From: Haladaptatus litoreus
Lineage (GTDB): Archaea > Halobacteriota > Halobacteria > Halobacteriales > Haladaptataceae
Length of the DNA stretch: 64,000 nucleotides
Direction: 5' to 3'
Assembly (NCBI RefSeq): GCF_900156425.1
Contig: NZ_FTNO01000001.1
Span: 1,178,001-1,242,000 of the forward strand
Shown here piece by piece: positions 17,161 to 26,316 of this stretch; position 1 is the stretch's first letter, and the number at the start of each line of letters is the position of its first letter. The position numbers and the translations under genes were made by a program. Under the pieces are notes generated by a model. The model saw nothing but the letters and a program-made list of their open reading frames with translations. It searched no databases and was not told the origin of the DNA.

Positions 17161-17406
17161 AAAAAAGGAATCGAACACGGCGTCAGTTGTATCCTCGTCT
17201 GTCTCGGCCCCTTCTTCCTCCTGATGCCGTTTTTCGGCGAAATGAACTACTTCTGGATGGTCGCGCTCACAACAGTCGTCACGGTCGAACGACTCCCTTC
17301 GACGTGGGGTAGGGAGTTCTCCATCGCGACCGGCGTCGTCTCCCTCGTCACTGGCCTCCTCGTCCTTCTGTTCCAGCCATCCTTGCCAATCTCGTTCGTG
17401 ATGTAA
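17161..17406 (+). pseudogene. DUF2182 membrane protein remnant, 5' truncated
   Basis: The frame from 17161 encodes GIEHGVSCILVCLGPFFLL, then GEMNYFWMVALTTVVTVERL and a last hydrophobic helix. This matches the C-terminal third of DUF2182 predicted metal-binding membrane proteins (family pattern HGLxCLGCCWALM...GVMNLxWMAAL). A TGA at 17158 closes the frame upstream and no start codon or N-terminal helices are found, so only about 80 of the usual 250 residues remain. The second Cys of the family CLGCC is replaced. Confidence 0.65.
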
Positions 17407-17433
17407 CTGCGACTCTTGCCTGATTTCGACGCT

Positions 17434-18351
17434 CTACTCCAAATTCTCTCGAATCGTCGCTGTCACCGAACCCATCGCCTCGTCCGCAGTCGAAACCGAA
17501 TCCGTGAGCGAGAGAAAGCCGTGGGCCATCTCGGCGTAGTGGTGGTGTCGAACCGCCACATCCGCTTCCGCGAGTCGGTCGGCGTAGGCGATTCCCTCGT
17601 CGCGGAGCGGGTCAGAGCCGCACGTGACGATGGTCGCTGGTGGAAGCCCCGAAAGGTCGTCCGCGCGAAGCGGCGACGCGAAGGGGTTCGCCCCATCGAC
17701 CGGACTCCGTAGATAGTGATTCCAGAACCACGCCATGTCCGCCCGCGTCAACAGCGGGCCGTCCGCGTTTTCGGCGTACGAATCGGCGCTGAAGTCGTGG
17801 TTCGTGATGGGATACAGGAGACACTGATGCGAAATCCGTGGCCCGTCGAACTCTCGCGCTCTGAGCGCCGTCACCGCCGCGAGGTTTCCGCCTGCGCTCG
17901 TGCCCGCGACGCCGAGTTTCGTCGGGTCGCCGTCGAACGACTCGGCGTGTTCTTCGACCCATTCGAGCGCCGCGTATGCGTCGTCCACGCCCGCCGGGAA
18001 CGGATGCTCCGGCGCGAGTCGGTAATCGACCGAGACGACGACGCACTCCGCCCGTTTCGCCAACTCTCGACAGACGCCGTAGATGGAATTGAGCGTTCCC
18101 AGCACCCACCCGCCGCCGTGGTAGAAGACGACGACAGGAGCGTCCGCTACGTCTGGGCGATACACGCGAATCGGGATGTCGCCTTCCGGGCCGGGAATCG
18201 AGAGGTCGCGGATGAAATGGATTTCCTCCTGTTCGTCCGGGGTGAACACGTCGTCTTCGATTCTGCGGGCGCTCTCGACGGACATCGCGTGCCACGGCGG
18301 GACGCCCATCGCCTCGATTCGCTCGACTGCGGCGGCCATTTCGTCGTCCAT
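17434..18351 (-). CDS. Alpha/beta hydrolase of the HSL (lipase/esterase) family
   Basis: A 305-residue esterase that should hydrolyse short to medium acyl esters. The oxyanion motif is HGGGW, the nucleophile elbow GTSAGGN, the acid Asp in SDPLRDEG and the His in MAHGF, all in HSL-family order. The N-terminal cap helices include the PGPEGDIPIRVYRP strand pair. A TATA element lies about 24 bases before the ATG at 18351. It diverges from the kynureninase gene. Confidence 0.9.
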   Translation of the reverse strand: MDDEMAAAVERIEAMGVPPWHAMSVESARRIEDDVFTPDEQEEIHFIRDLSIPGPEGDIPIRVYRPDVADAPVVVFYHGGGWVLGTLNSIYGVCRELAKRAECVVVSVDYRLAPEHPFPAGVDDAYAALEWVEEHAESFDGDPTKLGVAGTSAGGNLAAVTALRAREFDGPRISHQCLLYPITNHDFSADSYAENADGPLLTRADMAWFWNHYLRSPVDGANPFASPLRADDLSGLPPATIVTCGSDPLRDEGIAYADRLAEADVAVRHHHYAEMAHGFLSLTDSVSTADEAMGSVTATIRENLE

Positions 18352-18452
18352 ATTCGTTTCTTGAGAGGGAATGTGTTATACTTTCAGCAAGCGGTGGACG
18401 AAGTCCGTCGGTATCGACAAGGAGAAATCGGTGCTGACAAGCGGACAGTCAA

Positions 18453-19727
18453 GTGTCATCGCCCGAAACGACCCGTATGGATACCGGCGAAGCAGACGCC
18501 AGACGACGGGACGAAAACGACTCGCTGTCCCATCTGCGTGACCGATTTCACATTCCGGATGGCGAACTGTACATGGACGGCAACTCCCTCGGCCCGTTTT
18601 CGGAGGATGCCGAGCAGGCGTTGTCGAACGCGGTGGACGAGTGGCGCGAGCAGGGAATCCGTGGATGGACGGACGCAGACCCCGAGTGGTTCCACTACGG
18701 CGAGCGTCTGGGTGACCGACTCGCGCCGCTCGTCGGTGCGCGGGAGTCGGAAGTCGTCGTCGGCAACTCCACGACCGTCAATATTCACGCGCTGTTTTCG
18801 ACGTTTTACGACGGTGGTGAGGTCGTCGTCAACGAACTCGACTTTCCAACCGACCACTACGCGATTCGCGCGCAGATGGAACGACGGGGCGTTGACCCCG
18901 AGGAAAACCTCGTCGTGGTGGAAAGCCGAGATGGCAGCACTATCGAGGAAGCGGACGTTATCGACGCGCTTTCTGCGGAAACTGAAATCCTGTTCATGCC
19001 ATCGGTTCTGTACCGAAGCGGCCAACTGTTCGACATCGAACGCCTCACCAGCGCGGCTCACGAGCACGATGCGCTGGCGGGATTCGACCTCGCCCACTCG
19101 GTCGGTGCGGTTCCGCACGAACTGTCGAACTGGAACGTAGATTTCGCCGTCTGGTGCAGTTACAAATATCTGAACGCCGGGCCGGGGGCGATTGCCGGAC
19201 TGTACGTCAACGAGCGCCATTTCGGCGAAACGCCCGGATTGGCTGGCTGGTGGGGTCACGACAAGGACACTCAGTTCGAGATGAACGCGACGTTCACACC
19301 TGCAGAAAATGCGGGTGCGTGGCAAATCGGGACGATTCCCGTGTTCAGCGCCGCCCCGCTGTTCGGCTCGCTCGAACCCTTCTCCGAAACCGGTATCGAG
19401 GCAGTTCGAGCGAAATCGCTCGAACTGACGGACTACCTAATCGAACTGGTGGACGAGATTCCGGAGTGTGAAGTCGGGACGCCGCGCGACCCGGCGCGAC
19501 GAGGGGGCCACGTCGCGGTCGAACACGAGGAAGCGTATCGAATCAACGAGGCGCTGAAATCCCGCGGCGTCGTCGTGGATTTCCGACCGCCGAATGTGGT
19601 TCGTGTGTGTCCAGCACCGCTCTACGTCGGCTTTCACGACGTGTGGCAAGTTGGGGAGCACCTCCGGGAGGTCGTCACGACCAACGAGTACGAATCGTTC
19701 GACACGCGCGGTGGCGGTGTGACGTAG
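18453..19727 (+). CDS. kynU: Kynureninase
   Basis: A 424-residue PLP enzyme that cleaves kynurenine to anthranilate and alanine in tryptophan breakdown. Family segments are MDGNSLGP near residue 40, GWTDADPEWFHYGERLG, NELDFPTDHYA, GFDLAHSVGAVPHEL and the PLP Lys in WCSYKYLNAGPG. FRPPNVVRVCPAPLYVGFHDVW near the C-terminus is also typical. The start is GTG 18453 or ATG 18477. No other kynurenine-pathway gene adjoins; the HSL esterase is divergent and a Bat-type regulator follows 38 bases downstream. Confidence 0.93.
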   Translation: MSSPETTRMDTGEADARRRDENDSLSHLRDRFHIPDGELYMDGNSLGPFSEDAEQALSNAVDEWREQGIRGWTDADPEWFHYGERLGDRLAPLVGARESEVVVGNSTTVNIHALFSTFYDGGEVVVNELDFPTDHYAIRAQMERRGVDPEENLVVVESRDGSTIEEADVIDALSAETEILFMPSVLYRSGQLFDIERLTSAAHEHDALAGFDLAHSVGAVPHELSNWNVDFAVWCSYKYLNAGPGAIAGLYVNERHFGETPGLAGWWGHDKDTQFEMNATFTPAENAGAWQIGTIPVFSAAPLFGSLEPFSETGIEAVRAKSLELTDYLIELVDEIPECEVGTPRDPARRGGHVAVEHEEAYRINEALKSRGVVVDFRPPNVVRVCPAPLYVGFHDVWQVGEHLREVVTTNEYESFDTRGGGVT

Positions 19728-19765
19728 CCGTAGCACGTATCACGGATGCAGGCCTTTGAGTGCAT

Positions 19766-20428
19766 ATGAGTACCATCGCGGAAATGGAACTCCCAGCACA
19801 GGAGTTCGCATTGAGGAAGACGTTGGAACACGTTCCGGACGCCGAGTTCGACATCGTTCGCGTTGCCGCTCACGACAACGACCGCGTGCTCCCGTATCTC
19901 TGGGCGACTGCGGACGACTTCGATAAGTTGGACGAGGCCCTCCGTGACGACCCGAGCGTCGAGGAAGTGACTCTGTTAGAAGACCTCGGTGACGAGCGAC
20001 TGTATCGGATGAACTGGGTCGAACAGATTCGCGTCGTCATCCACATCCTCGTCGAAGAAGAGGCGACGATACTGAACCTCCGCGGCAAGGAAAACCGGTG
20101 GCGGCTTCGCACCCTGTTCCCGAACCGCGACGCGCTGTCCGCGACCTACGACTTTTGCGAAGAAACGGGCCTCACCCTCGACCTGCGGAACATCTACGAG
20201 ATGAGCGACCAGCGCCACGGGCTGTTCGGCCTGACGGAAGAACAGCACGAAACGCTGATGATGGCGCTCGAATCGGGATACTACGACGTGCCGCGGGATG
20301 CGACTGCGGACGACCTCGCCGGTGACCTCCACATCTCGCATCAGGCGGTTTCGGAACGTCTTCGCCGTGGACATCGAAGTCTCGTGAAAAACGCGCTCGC
20401 GGTCGGTCCCGGTGACGGGCGGGACTGA
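19766..20428 (+). CDS. Bat-type HTH_10 transcriptional regulator
   Basis: A 220-residue regulator of the bacterio-opsin-activator group. The C-terminal HTH_10 domain is LTEEQHETLMMALESGYYDVPRDATADDLAGDLHISHQAVSERLRRGHRSL, read here in pieces: GYYDVPR, then the helix HISHQAVSERLRR. The N-terminal half is the small-molecule or protein-sensing module of the family (EMELPAQEFALRKTLEHVPD). It lies just behind kynureninase in the same direction and could regulate it, though this is inference. ATG 19766 is preferred over GTG 19760. Confidence 0.88.
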   Translation: MSTIAEMELPAQEFALRKTLEHVPDAEFDIVRVAAHDNDRVLPYLWATADDFDKLDEALRDDPSVEEVTLLEDLGDERLYRMNWVEQIRVVIHILVEEEATILNLRGKENRWRLRTLFPNRDALSATYDFCEETGLTLDLRNIYEMSDQRHGLFGLTEEQHETLMMALESGYYDVPRDATADDLAGDLHISHQAVSERLRRGHRSLVKNALAVGPGDGRD

Positions 20429-20449
20429 CGGTCAGACCCGGAGTTCTGA

Positions 20450-20647
20450 CTATCGGTCGTTCATTCGGTGACTCGTCTCGTCCCCGCAGATGACGCAGGT
20501 GCTAATTCGGTACGGCTCTCGCGAGAACTCACTGTTTTTTGCGTTCTCGTTTTCAGTTCGAATTTCGATACTCACAGCGTGTGGCGTCTCGTTGCCACAG
20601 CTATCACATCGTTCCGCCATCTCCGACCTATCCGGTTTGGATTTCAT
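20450..20647 (-). CDS. Small zinc-ribbon protein
   Basis: A 65-residue protein with two Cys pairs, CDSCGNET and CVICGDET, separated by about 35 residues that contain EIRTENENAKNSEFSREPYR. It should bind one zinc. It resembles haloarchaeal beta-ribbon proteins I recall as DUF7835. The ATG at 20647 overlaps the stop of the upstream gene as ATGA, so translation is coupled. Function unknown. Confidence 0.75.
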   Translation of the reverse strand: MKSKPDRSEMAERCDSCGNETPHAVSIEIRTENENAKNSEFSREPYRISTCVICGDETSHRMNDR

Positions 20648-20955
20648 AGTCGCACCGTTCGGACTGCGGTTCCGTTCTGCTGAGCGAACTGGCTGAAGCC
20701 CTCGGAGTTGCCGGTTTGCTCGGATTGTCTGGAGTGGCTGGTGCGGTCAAAACGGCCCGCTCGGCCGTCGAACGGGACGCTGTCGAGGCGAAACAGTTCG
20801 AAGTCGGGAAGCGACTGGTACGTCTCGTGTTGTGGCGTTCCGTACAGCGTCTCGTCAGGGTCGTCGGACTCGGAGACTTCGTGTTGCGGCTCGCCGTACA
20901 GATGGCGTTCGTCGTCCGGTTCGCCATCCGAATCGGACACCGTCTGTGGCGTCAT
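20644..20955 (-). CDS. Small acidic protein with LYGxPQHE repeats
   Basis: A 103-residue protein. Two copies of the motif LYGxPQHE (HLYGEPQHE and TLYGTPQHE) lie 16 residues apart in an acidic N-terminal half, followed by FELFRLDSVPFDGRAGRFD and a polar tail. I do not recognise it. ATG 20955 is supported by haloarchaeal composition from this point; the frame opens upstream at 21018 with unlike composition. A 4-base ATGA overlap couples it to the zinc-ribbon gene. Confidence 0.55.
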   Translation of the reverse strand: MTPQTVSDSDGEPDDERHLYGEPQHEVSESDDPDETLYGTPQHETYQSLPDFELFRLDSVPFDGRAGRFDRTSHSRQSEQTGNSEGFSQFAQQNGTAVRTVRL

Positions 20956-21033
20956 GGCTAGTTTCCTCATCATATACAAACGTACCTGAAGGCAGGTGAC
21001 TCCTGCCTGCGCCCGCAAGTGAATAAAAAGGGG

Positions 21034-22692
21034 TTAGTTACCGCCGAAGACGGAGCCGAGTTGGTTGCGCCATTCGCGGAGTTCGGTCAGTTCGTCTTCC
21101 AGTTCCGAGATGTCCGACTGGAGGTCTTCGATTTCGTTCAGTTCGCTCTCGACAGCGGAAATATCCGTGCGGAGGCTGTCGATTTTGTCGTCCAGTTCGG
21201 ATTCGGCTTCCGAGACGGAGTCGGAGAGGTCGGACACCGTTTCGGTGAGGCTTTCGATTTCGGCGACGCTCTTTTCGAGCGTTTCGATGTCGTTTTCGAG
21301 GGCTTCCACGTTGTCGAAATCGTCGCGAAGATCTTCGATTTCGTCGTCCAGCGCGGATGCTTCCTGCGTGTTCGTTGCGACGAGGTCTTCCAAGTCGTTG
21401 AGTTGCGTGTCGAGCGTATCGAGATTGTCCCCGAGGTCGTCGACGTCATTGAGTTTTCCGTCGAGTTCTTCGAGGTCGGTTTCGAGGTCTGCGACGCGAG
21501 CGCGCGCTTGCGCGCCTTCGTCTTTCGCGCTCTCGATGTCGTCGTCCATCGCTCCGAGTTCGTCGCGGAGGGCTTCCACTTCGCTCTCGAATCCGTCGAT
21601 GACCGTTTGTGCGGTTCCGTTGTCGTCGATGAACTCTTCGAGTGCTTCGGTGTACGCGGAGAGGTCGTCGACGCGCGACTGGAGGTGGCGAATACGGACG
21701 TTCGTGCTTTCGGGCGTGTCGAGGTCGAGTTCTTGCTGGATGAGTTTGAGGTCGGCGTCGCTCACTTCTCCCGCACGAATCTCGTCTGCGAGTGCGGCGG
21801 CGACGCTTCCGGGACGTGGTGGCGAAGCGGATTGTTCGACTTCGACAGCCTCGTCTTCGGCAGGCGGTTCGAGGATGTCTGCGTCGTCCGGTTCGGCGAG
21901 TACGTCGTCCGTCGAATCGGACGAATCCATGGATTCGTCCGACTCATCCAGTATCTCGCCGTCGTCGTCGGTAAACGGCGCTTCCGATTCGGTTTCTTCT
22001 TCGTCCGTCGTGGACTCCGAACGCGGGTCGGCGGTCGTCTCGGCAATCGGGTCGTCCGTCGCATCCGCCGCCTCCGCAGTCTCCGAAACCGATTCGTCCG
22101 CCGGTTCTGCGAGTGGGTCGTTCGACGCTGCCGCAAGTGGGTCACCTGCGTTTGCGCCCGCGTCCGCGAGCGGGTCGGTGTTCTCCCCACTGCCGCCGAG
22201 TCCCGGCAGGCCGCTGTCGCCCGCGATGACATCGCGGACGACCTGACTGCTGTCTTCCGACACGATGTCGGTAATCGTGTGTTCTTCCATGCGACCTTCC
22301 GTCTCGGTACTCGCACCGTTCGTAACCGGCGCGACCTCTTCGAGTTCGGGTTCGATGAGGAACGATTCCGCGTCCTGCCAGTCCGTAAGTCGGATTCCGT
22401 ACACCGTCGTCAGTTCTTCGTTCGGTTCGAGGGTGCGTTCGAACTGGACGCGGTGGTCTTTGTACGCCGTCCAGTTTTCGTTCTCGTATTCGGGGTGGAA
22501 CCCGACGTTGTCCATCGGGAAATCGTCGGGGATTCGGTCGGTCACTCGCACGGTGACCACGTCGTCGCAGTCTGAACGGACTTCGAACCGGATTGCTGGC
22601 ACCGCAAACTCCTCGCCGTCGAACGATTTTTCGATTGTGACGCCGTGCTCGGAGCGCGTTATCACTTCATTTCCGCTACTGAAATCACTCAT
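21034..22692 (-). CDS. Long coiled-coil protein with N-terminal beta domain
   Basis: A 552-residue soluble protein. Residues 1-110 form a beta-rich domain (AIRFEVRSDCDDVVTVRVTDRIPDDF, GFHPEYENENWTAYKDHRV). A disordered Asp/Glu/Ser/Ala stretch of about 150 residues follows. A short helical domain (SVAAALADEIRAGEVSDADL) leads into about 230 residues of continuous heptad coiled coil (LETDLEELDGKLNDVDDLG and similar). The design suggests a tether, for example a cytoskeletal or chemosensory spacer protein. It is not an SMC protein because no ATPase is present. ATG 22692 is chosen over 22701. Confidence 0.8.
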   Translation of the reverse strand: MSDFSSGNEVITRSEHGVTIEKSFDGEEFAVPAIRFEVRSDCDDVVTVRVTDRIPDDFPMDNVGFHPEYENENWTAYKDHRVQFERTLEPNEELTTVYGIRLTDWQDAESFLIEPELEEVAPVTNGASTETEGRMEEHTITDIVSEDSSQVVRDVIAGDSGLPGLGGSGENTDPLADAGANAGDPLAAASNDPLAEPADESVSETAEAADATDDPIAETTADPRSESTTDEEETESEAPFTDDDGEILDESDESMDSSDSTDDVLAEPDDADILEPPAEDEAVEVEQSASPPRPGSVAAALADEIRAGEVSDADLKLIQQELDLDTPESTNVRIRHLQSRVDDLSAYTEALEEFIDDNGTAQTVIDGFESEVEALRDELGAMDDDIESAKDEGAQARARVADLETDLEELDGKLNDVDDLGDNLDTLDTQLNDLEDLVATNTQEASALDDEIEDLRDDFDNVEALENDIETLEKSVAEIESLTETVSDLSDSVSEAESELDDKIDSLRTDISAVESELNEIEDLQSDISELEDELTELREWRNQLGSVFGGN

Positions 22693-22871
22693 ACAGTTCA
22701 CATCCGAGAAGGAATATATAAATCATGCGCCGACATACTCACTATGTTATTATTTAATATTGATACTATTTTGGGGTGAAAATAGTGTGAACGCCGCTAT
22801 CACCGATGAATACGACTTCATTCACTCGTTTAATTAATTTAGAAGATAATTTCACCACGATGAGTCACATT

Positions 22872-23714
22872 TCAGTCATGCGCGCGTAGACGAACGGTGA
22901 TTTCGTCCGAATCCGTGATTTCGATTCCGTCTTCTATTTCTGTCACAGAAATCTCGCGCGCGGCGAACCGCTCCCGAACCGTTTCGAGCGTTTCACGATT
23001 CGGAACGGCGAGCTCGAACCACTCCAAACCCCGTCCGTCTGCCGGTTTCGTGCGATTGTTCCAGACGTTGCAACCGACGTGGTGATGGTAGTCGTCGGCC
23101 GCGAGAAACAGCGCGGAGGGGCCGTACTCCTGTCGCACGTTCATCCCGAGCGCGTCGGCGTAGAACTCGCGCGCGGCGGCTATCGAGGACACTTCGAGGT
23201 GAACGTGACCGACGACGGTATTCGACGGAACTGTCTCAGTTTCTGTCGCCTCCTTGCGGAGTTCGTTGGTATCGAGGGGAAGCGTGTCCATCTGCACTCG
23301 CCCGTCGTCGCCAATTGGCCACGCTTCGCGCGGCCGGTCGCGGTACAGTTCGATGCCGTTTCCTTCCGGGTCGCGACAGTACAGCGCCTCGCTCACGCGG
23401 TGGTCTGAGGCTCCGGTCAACTCCCACTCGTCTTCGAGACGAACGAGCGCGTCCGCCAGCGCGCGCCGCGACGGAACGAGAAACGCCGTGTGAAACAGGC
23501 CGGTTTCGTCCCGCGTTCGCTCCGGAGCGTCGGCATCTTCGACCAGTTCGAGGAGCGGCACACCTCCCGCTCCGAGAGCGGCCGTTTGGTCGCCCTTCGA
23601 TTGCGGTTCGAGGCCGACGACCTGCTCGTAGAAAGAACTGGTTCGGTCGAGGTCGTTCACGCGAAGCGCCACCCGTCCGACTGTCGTCCCGCGCACCGTG
23701 TTCGTTTCCGTCAT
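22872..23714 (-). CDS. VOC-family ring-cleavage-type dioxygenase (CatE-like)
   Basis: A 280-residue protein with two tandem vicinal-oxygen-chelate modules. The first has VGRVALRVNDLDRTSSFYEQVVGL and the acid ligand in DPEGNGIELYRDRP; the second has GHVHLEVSSIAAAREFYADALG and HHHVGCNVWNN. His and Glu ligands for one Fe or Mn are therefore visible. Bacterial CatE cleaves catechol extradiol, and the RDRPREAWPI string is typical of that group. Whether it serves aromatic breakdown here is unproven, but the window contains phenylacetate genes. Confidence 0.85.
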   Translation of the reverse strand: MTETNTVRGTTVGRVALRVNDLDRTSSFYEQVVGLEPQSKGDQTAALGAGGVPLLELVEDADAPERTRDETGLFHTAFLVPSRRALADALVRLEDEWELTGASDHRVSEALYCRDPEGNGIELYRDRPREAWPIGDDGRVQMDTLPLDTNELRKEATETETVPSNTVVGHVHLEVSSIAAAREFYADALGMNVRQEYGPSALFLAADDYHHHVGCNVWNNRTKPADGRGLEWFELAVPNRETLETVRERFAAREISVTEIEDGIEITDSDEITVRLRAHD

Positions 23715-23832
23715 CGTTCGCTTGAGTGTTCGACGCGAACGGCCCTGTACGTTGCTCTACAAGAAATGGCTTCTGCAATCTCCGACCACGATGTTCATAT
23801 TCCGAAAATCAGACCCCTCCTCGGCCGCTAAC

Positions 23833-24495
23833 TCACTCTTCGCCGGACTCGTCGTCTGCGTCCTCGTCCGCCCCCTCGGTTGTGTCGAGTCCTTCGTCGC
23901 TGTCCTCGTACTCGTTTTCCCTCTTTCGGTCCATGTCATCCGAGATGTCCTCGACTTCGATGCTGACGGGTTCCGTTCGAGATTCTTCGTCGTTCAGGTG
24001 GTTGTCGAGATTGAACACCGTGTTGAGTTCGCCCTGCACTTGATCGACGATGCCGCCGACGAGTTCGCTCGGCGCGATTGCGGTGTATTCGTAGGGGTTG
24101 TTTCCGGCCCCGGCGCTTTCACGTTTCTCGCGGACGACTTTCTCTTCCTCGTGGAGTTCGGCGAGCGATTCGCGTACCGTACTCGGGTACAAGCCGGTTC
24201 CTTCGGCGATTTCCTCGCTCGTGCTTCCCGGATGCTTGCGGAGGTAAACGTAGATTCGCGCGCGGGTTTCGGTGTCGAGCACCCACGAGAGGAGGTCTAC
24301 GATGCCTTGGTCGAAGCCTTCGACCGCCTTGTCTGCTTCCTCTCCAAGTCGCTTTCTCCCCCGGGAAAGCGGTTTTTCGTCGCTCATCTCCTCGGTCGAT
24401 TCCGCGGCATCGCCCGTGTCGACGGGCACCTCGTCACCAGTATCTTCTGTGTCGTTCCGGTCATCTCGGCCGTTGTCGCTGTCATCCCCAGACAT
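23833..24495 (-). CDS. Winged-helix transcriptional regulator
   Basis: A 220-residue protein whose central part is a winged helix: TRARIYVYLRKHPGSTSEEIAEGTGLYPSTVRESLAELHEEEKVVREK, read as IYVYLRKHPGSTSEEIAEG with recognition helix YPSTVRESLAEL. Acidic disordered tails flank it. The family is a widespread haloarchaeal ArsR/Lrp-like regulator; the target is unknown. It lies 45 bases downstream of the glutamate-cysteine ligase gene on the same strand and may be in the same transcript. Confidence 0.85.
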   Translation of the reverse strand: MSGDDSDNGRDDRNDTEDTGDEVPVDTGDAAESTEEMSDEKPLSRGRKRLGEEADKAVEGFDQGIVDLLSWVLDTETRARIYVYLRKHPGSTSEEIAEGTGLYPSTVRESLAELHEEEKVVREKRESAGAGNNPYEYTAIAPSELVGGIVDQVQGELNTVFNLDNHLNDEESRTEPVSIEVEDISDDMDRKRENEYEDSDEGLDTTEGADEDADDESGEE

Positions 24496-24540
24496 GTCGT
24501 TCCCAGAAGGACAAAAGCCGTTTTCGGGTAAAAAACTTGC

Positions 24541-25611
24541 TTACAGCAAGAGCGACTCACAGACTGCTTCGAAGCCGTCCTCGTCGCGGATGCGTCGTTG
24601 GCACTCCGCACCGCTTTCCCCGTCGAAGATGTCGCCGATGCCGGTGACGCCGAGGCGGTCACACTCTCGTCCCACGACTTCGGCGAGCGAGATTTCACCG
24701 TCTCGGTCACGACGGATGAACGAGGCCTCGTGGCCGTAGCGCATCGCGCGCCACTTGTTTTCGTCCAGCAGTTCTCTGCGGTGGCGATAGCCCGTCTCGC
24801 CGTCCTCGTATCGTTCTACGAGGTCGGTGATAAGTGCGTGAGTGTACTCCACGAACGCCAGCACGCGCTCTGGGTCGGCCTGTCCGTCCGGGGTTCGAAC
24901 CTCGACGGTGCCGTGGCTCGAGTGGGGACGCACGTCGTACCAGAGTTCGCCGCGGTCGTTTATCGACCCGTTTTCGACCATCATGCGCTCGAACTCGGAA
25001 AACTCCTTGTATGAATCGAAATCGGTCGGCATGCCGGTGTTCGGAAGCCCTTCGAAGATTTTCGCGCGCGCGGACTGAAGACCGGTGTCGTAGCCATCCC
25101 AGTAAGGTGAGTTGGCAGAGAGTGCCAACATAACCGGCAGATACCACCGGACTTCGTTTGCCACCCACACCGCGGCGTCGGCGTCGTCGACGCCAACGTG
25201 GACGTGCAGCCCCGCGGTCGTGTTTCGATGCTGTGGATACTGAATCCGTTCGAGTTGTGCGCGATAGCGTTCTTTCTCGGCGTGTTTCAGCTCCCGCCAC
25301 TTTGCACCCGGATGCAGACCCGCCGCCGCGATGCCGAATCCATTCGATCCCGCGTGTTCGACCAGTGCCTCTCTGACTGCCCGAACGTCGTCATCGACGT
25401 TCGAGAGCGTCGTTTTCGGCGTCTGCGTTTCGATAACACATTTAAATAATTCGTGGTCGAGACGATCTTCGAGGATATCCGGGGGGTCAGTTTCGTAAAC
25501 GAGTTCGTCGGTGCCCGCGGTCGGGACGCCTCGCTCGTCAACGACGAAAAACTCCTCTTCGACGCCGAGGGTACCCATCTCCGTGAAATTCTCGGCCGAA
25601 CCCAACTCCAT
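24541..25611 (-). CDS. gshA: Glutamate-cysteine ligase, haloarchaeal GshA
   Basis: A 356-residue ATP-grasp-like carboxylate-amine ligase of the YbdK/GCS2 class. Motifs are [10 protein letters not shown] near the N-terminus, [29 protein letters not shown] and [16 protein letters not shown]. In Halobacterium the homologue makes gamma-glutamylcysteine, the main low-molecular thiol of haloarchaea, since no glutathione synthetase follows. The start at 25611 is set by a TATA box 28 bases upstream. A candidate bis-gamma-glutamylcystine reductase lies at 46-47.5 kb. Confidence 0.9.
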   Translation of the reverse strand: MELGSAENFTEMGTLGVEEEFFVVDERGVPTAGTDELVYETDPPDILEDRLDHELFKCVIETQTPKTTLSNVDDDVRAVREALVEHAGSNGFGIAAAGLHPGAKWRELKHAEKERYRAQLERIQYPQHRNTTAGLHVHVGVDDADAAVWVANEVRWYLPVMLALSANSPYWDGYDTGLQSARAKIFEGLPNTGMPTDFDSYKEFSEFERMMVENGSINDRGELWYDVRPHSSHGTVEVRTPDGQADPERVLAFVEYTHALITDLVERYEDGETGYRHRRELLDENKWRAMRYGHEASFIRRDRDGEISLAEVVGRECDRLGVTGIGDIFDGESGAECQRRIRDEDGFEAVCESLLL

Positions 25612-25635
25612 TTTCCCGAGATTAGCAACCGGACG

Positions 25636-25643
25636 CATAAATA
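25636..25643 (-). promoter_or_regulatory. TATA box for gshA
   Basis: On the minus strand TATTTATG, centred 28 bases before ATG 25611. It lies between the flpA stop (25663) and gshA. Confidence 0.6.
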
Positions 25644-25662
25644 CTTCCGGAGACGGCGACCC

Positions 25663-26316
25663 CTACCGGGGAACTGCGACGATGCCGAGGTGGTCGGTGT
25701 GAAACGGTTCGAGCCGCCGGGTTTCGACGATTTCGAACTCCTCTTTGAGCGATTCTCGCGCGTGGTCGAACACGGCTTCCGGGTCGCTCGCCACGTCTTC
25801 GCTTCTGGCTTTAATCGCAAGCAGAAGGCGTCCGCCGTCTTTGAGGAACTGTCTGTTCTCGCAGGCAACCCGCGCTTGCCCGCGGGTTGCCACGTCCTGT
25901 ACGACAACATCGACGTTCGATTCGACCACGTGCGCGTAGGTCGCCGGTTTTCGGGCGTCCTTCAGCAGTGGAAACAGGTTGTCTCGGGATTCAGCCACAT
26001 CCAGCAGGTCGCGGGTCGGACGCGGTGCGAACTCGACAGCGTACGTCGCACCGGAAAAATCCGCGACGTGGCTCACGGTCGTTCCGCTGGCCGCACCGAG
26101 GTAGAGCACCGTCTCGTCACCCTGTAGCCCGGTGTCCATTTCGTGTTCCAACATCGCGGCCAACTTGGAGCGCCGGGCGTCCCAGCACCGCCAGTCGCCG
26201 TCCGTTGGTTCGCCGTAGACGGGTTCTCCCCGCGTTACCAGTCGGCTTTCGCCGCCGAACTGCCTGCGCTCGACGCCTGTTGGAAGCGCGGAGTCGTCCT
26301 CGTTCGAATCGCTCAT
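25663..26316 (-). CDS. flpA: Fibrillarin-like rRNA/tRNA 2'-O-methyltransferase
   Basis: A 217-residue SAM methyltransferase, the catalytic subunit of box C/D sRNPs. Motifs: VLYLGAASGTTVSHVADF (SAM-binding loop), YAVEFAPRPTRDLL, VVVQDVATRGQ and LLLAIKARSEDV, the last with the catalytic Lys. The N-terminus has the fibrillarin RLVTRGEPVYGE segment. Its ATG overlaps the nop5 stop in ATGA, so both are translated from one message. Confidence 0.95.
   Translation of the reverse strand: MSDSNEDDSALPTGVERRQFGGESRLVTRGEPVYGEPTDGDWRCWDARRSKLAAMLEHEMDTGLQGDETVLYLGAASGTTVSHVADFSGATYAVEFAPRPTRDLLDVAESRDNLFPLLKDARKPATYAHVVESNVDVVVQDVATRGQARVACENRQFLKDGGRLLLAIKARSEDVASDPEAVFDHARESLKEEFEIVETRRLEPFHTDHLGIVAVPR

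Noticed and set aside
21019..22575. Long plus-strand frame opposite the coiled-coil protein
   Set aside because: Repetitive GAG/GAC codons of the coiled coil keep the opposite frame open; the antisense protein is Phe/Val/Arg-rich and implausible.
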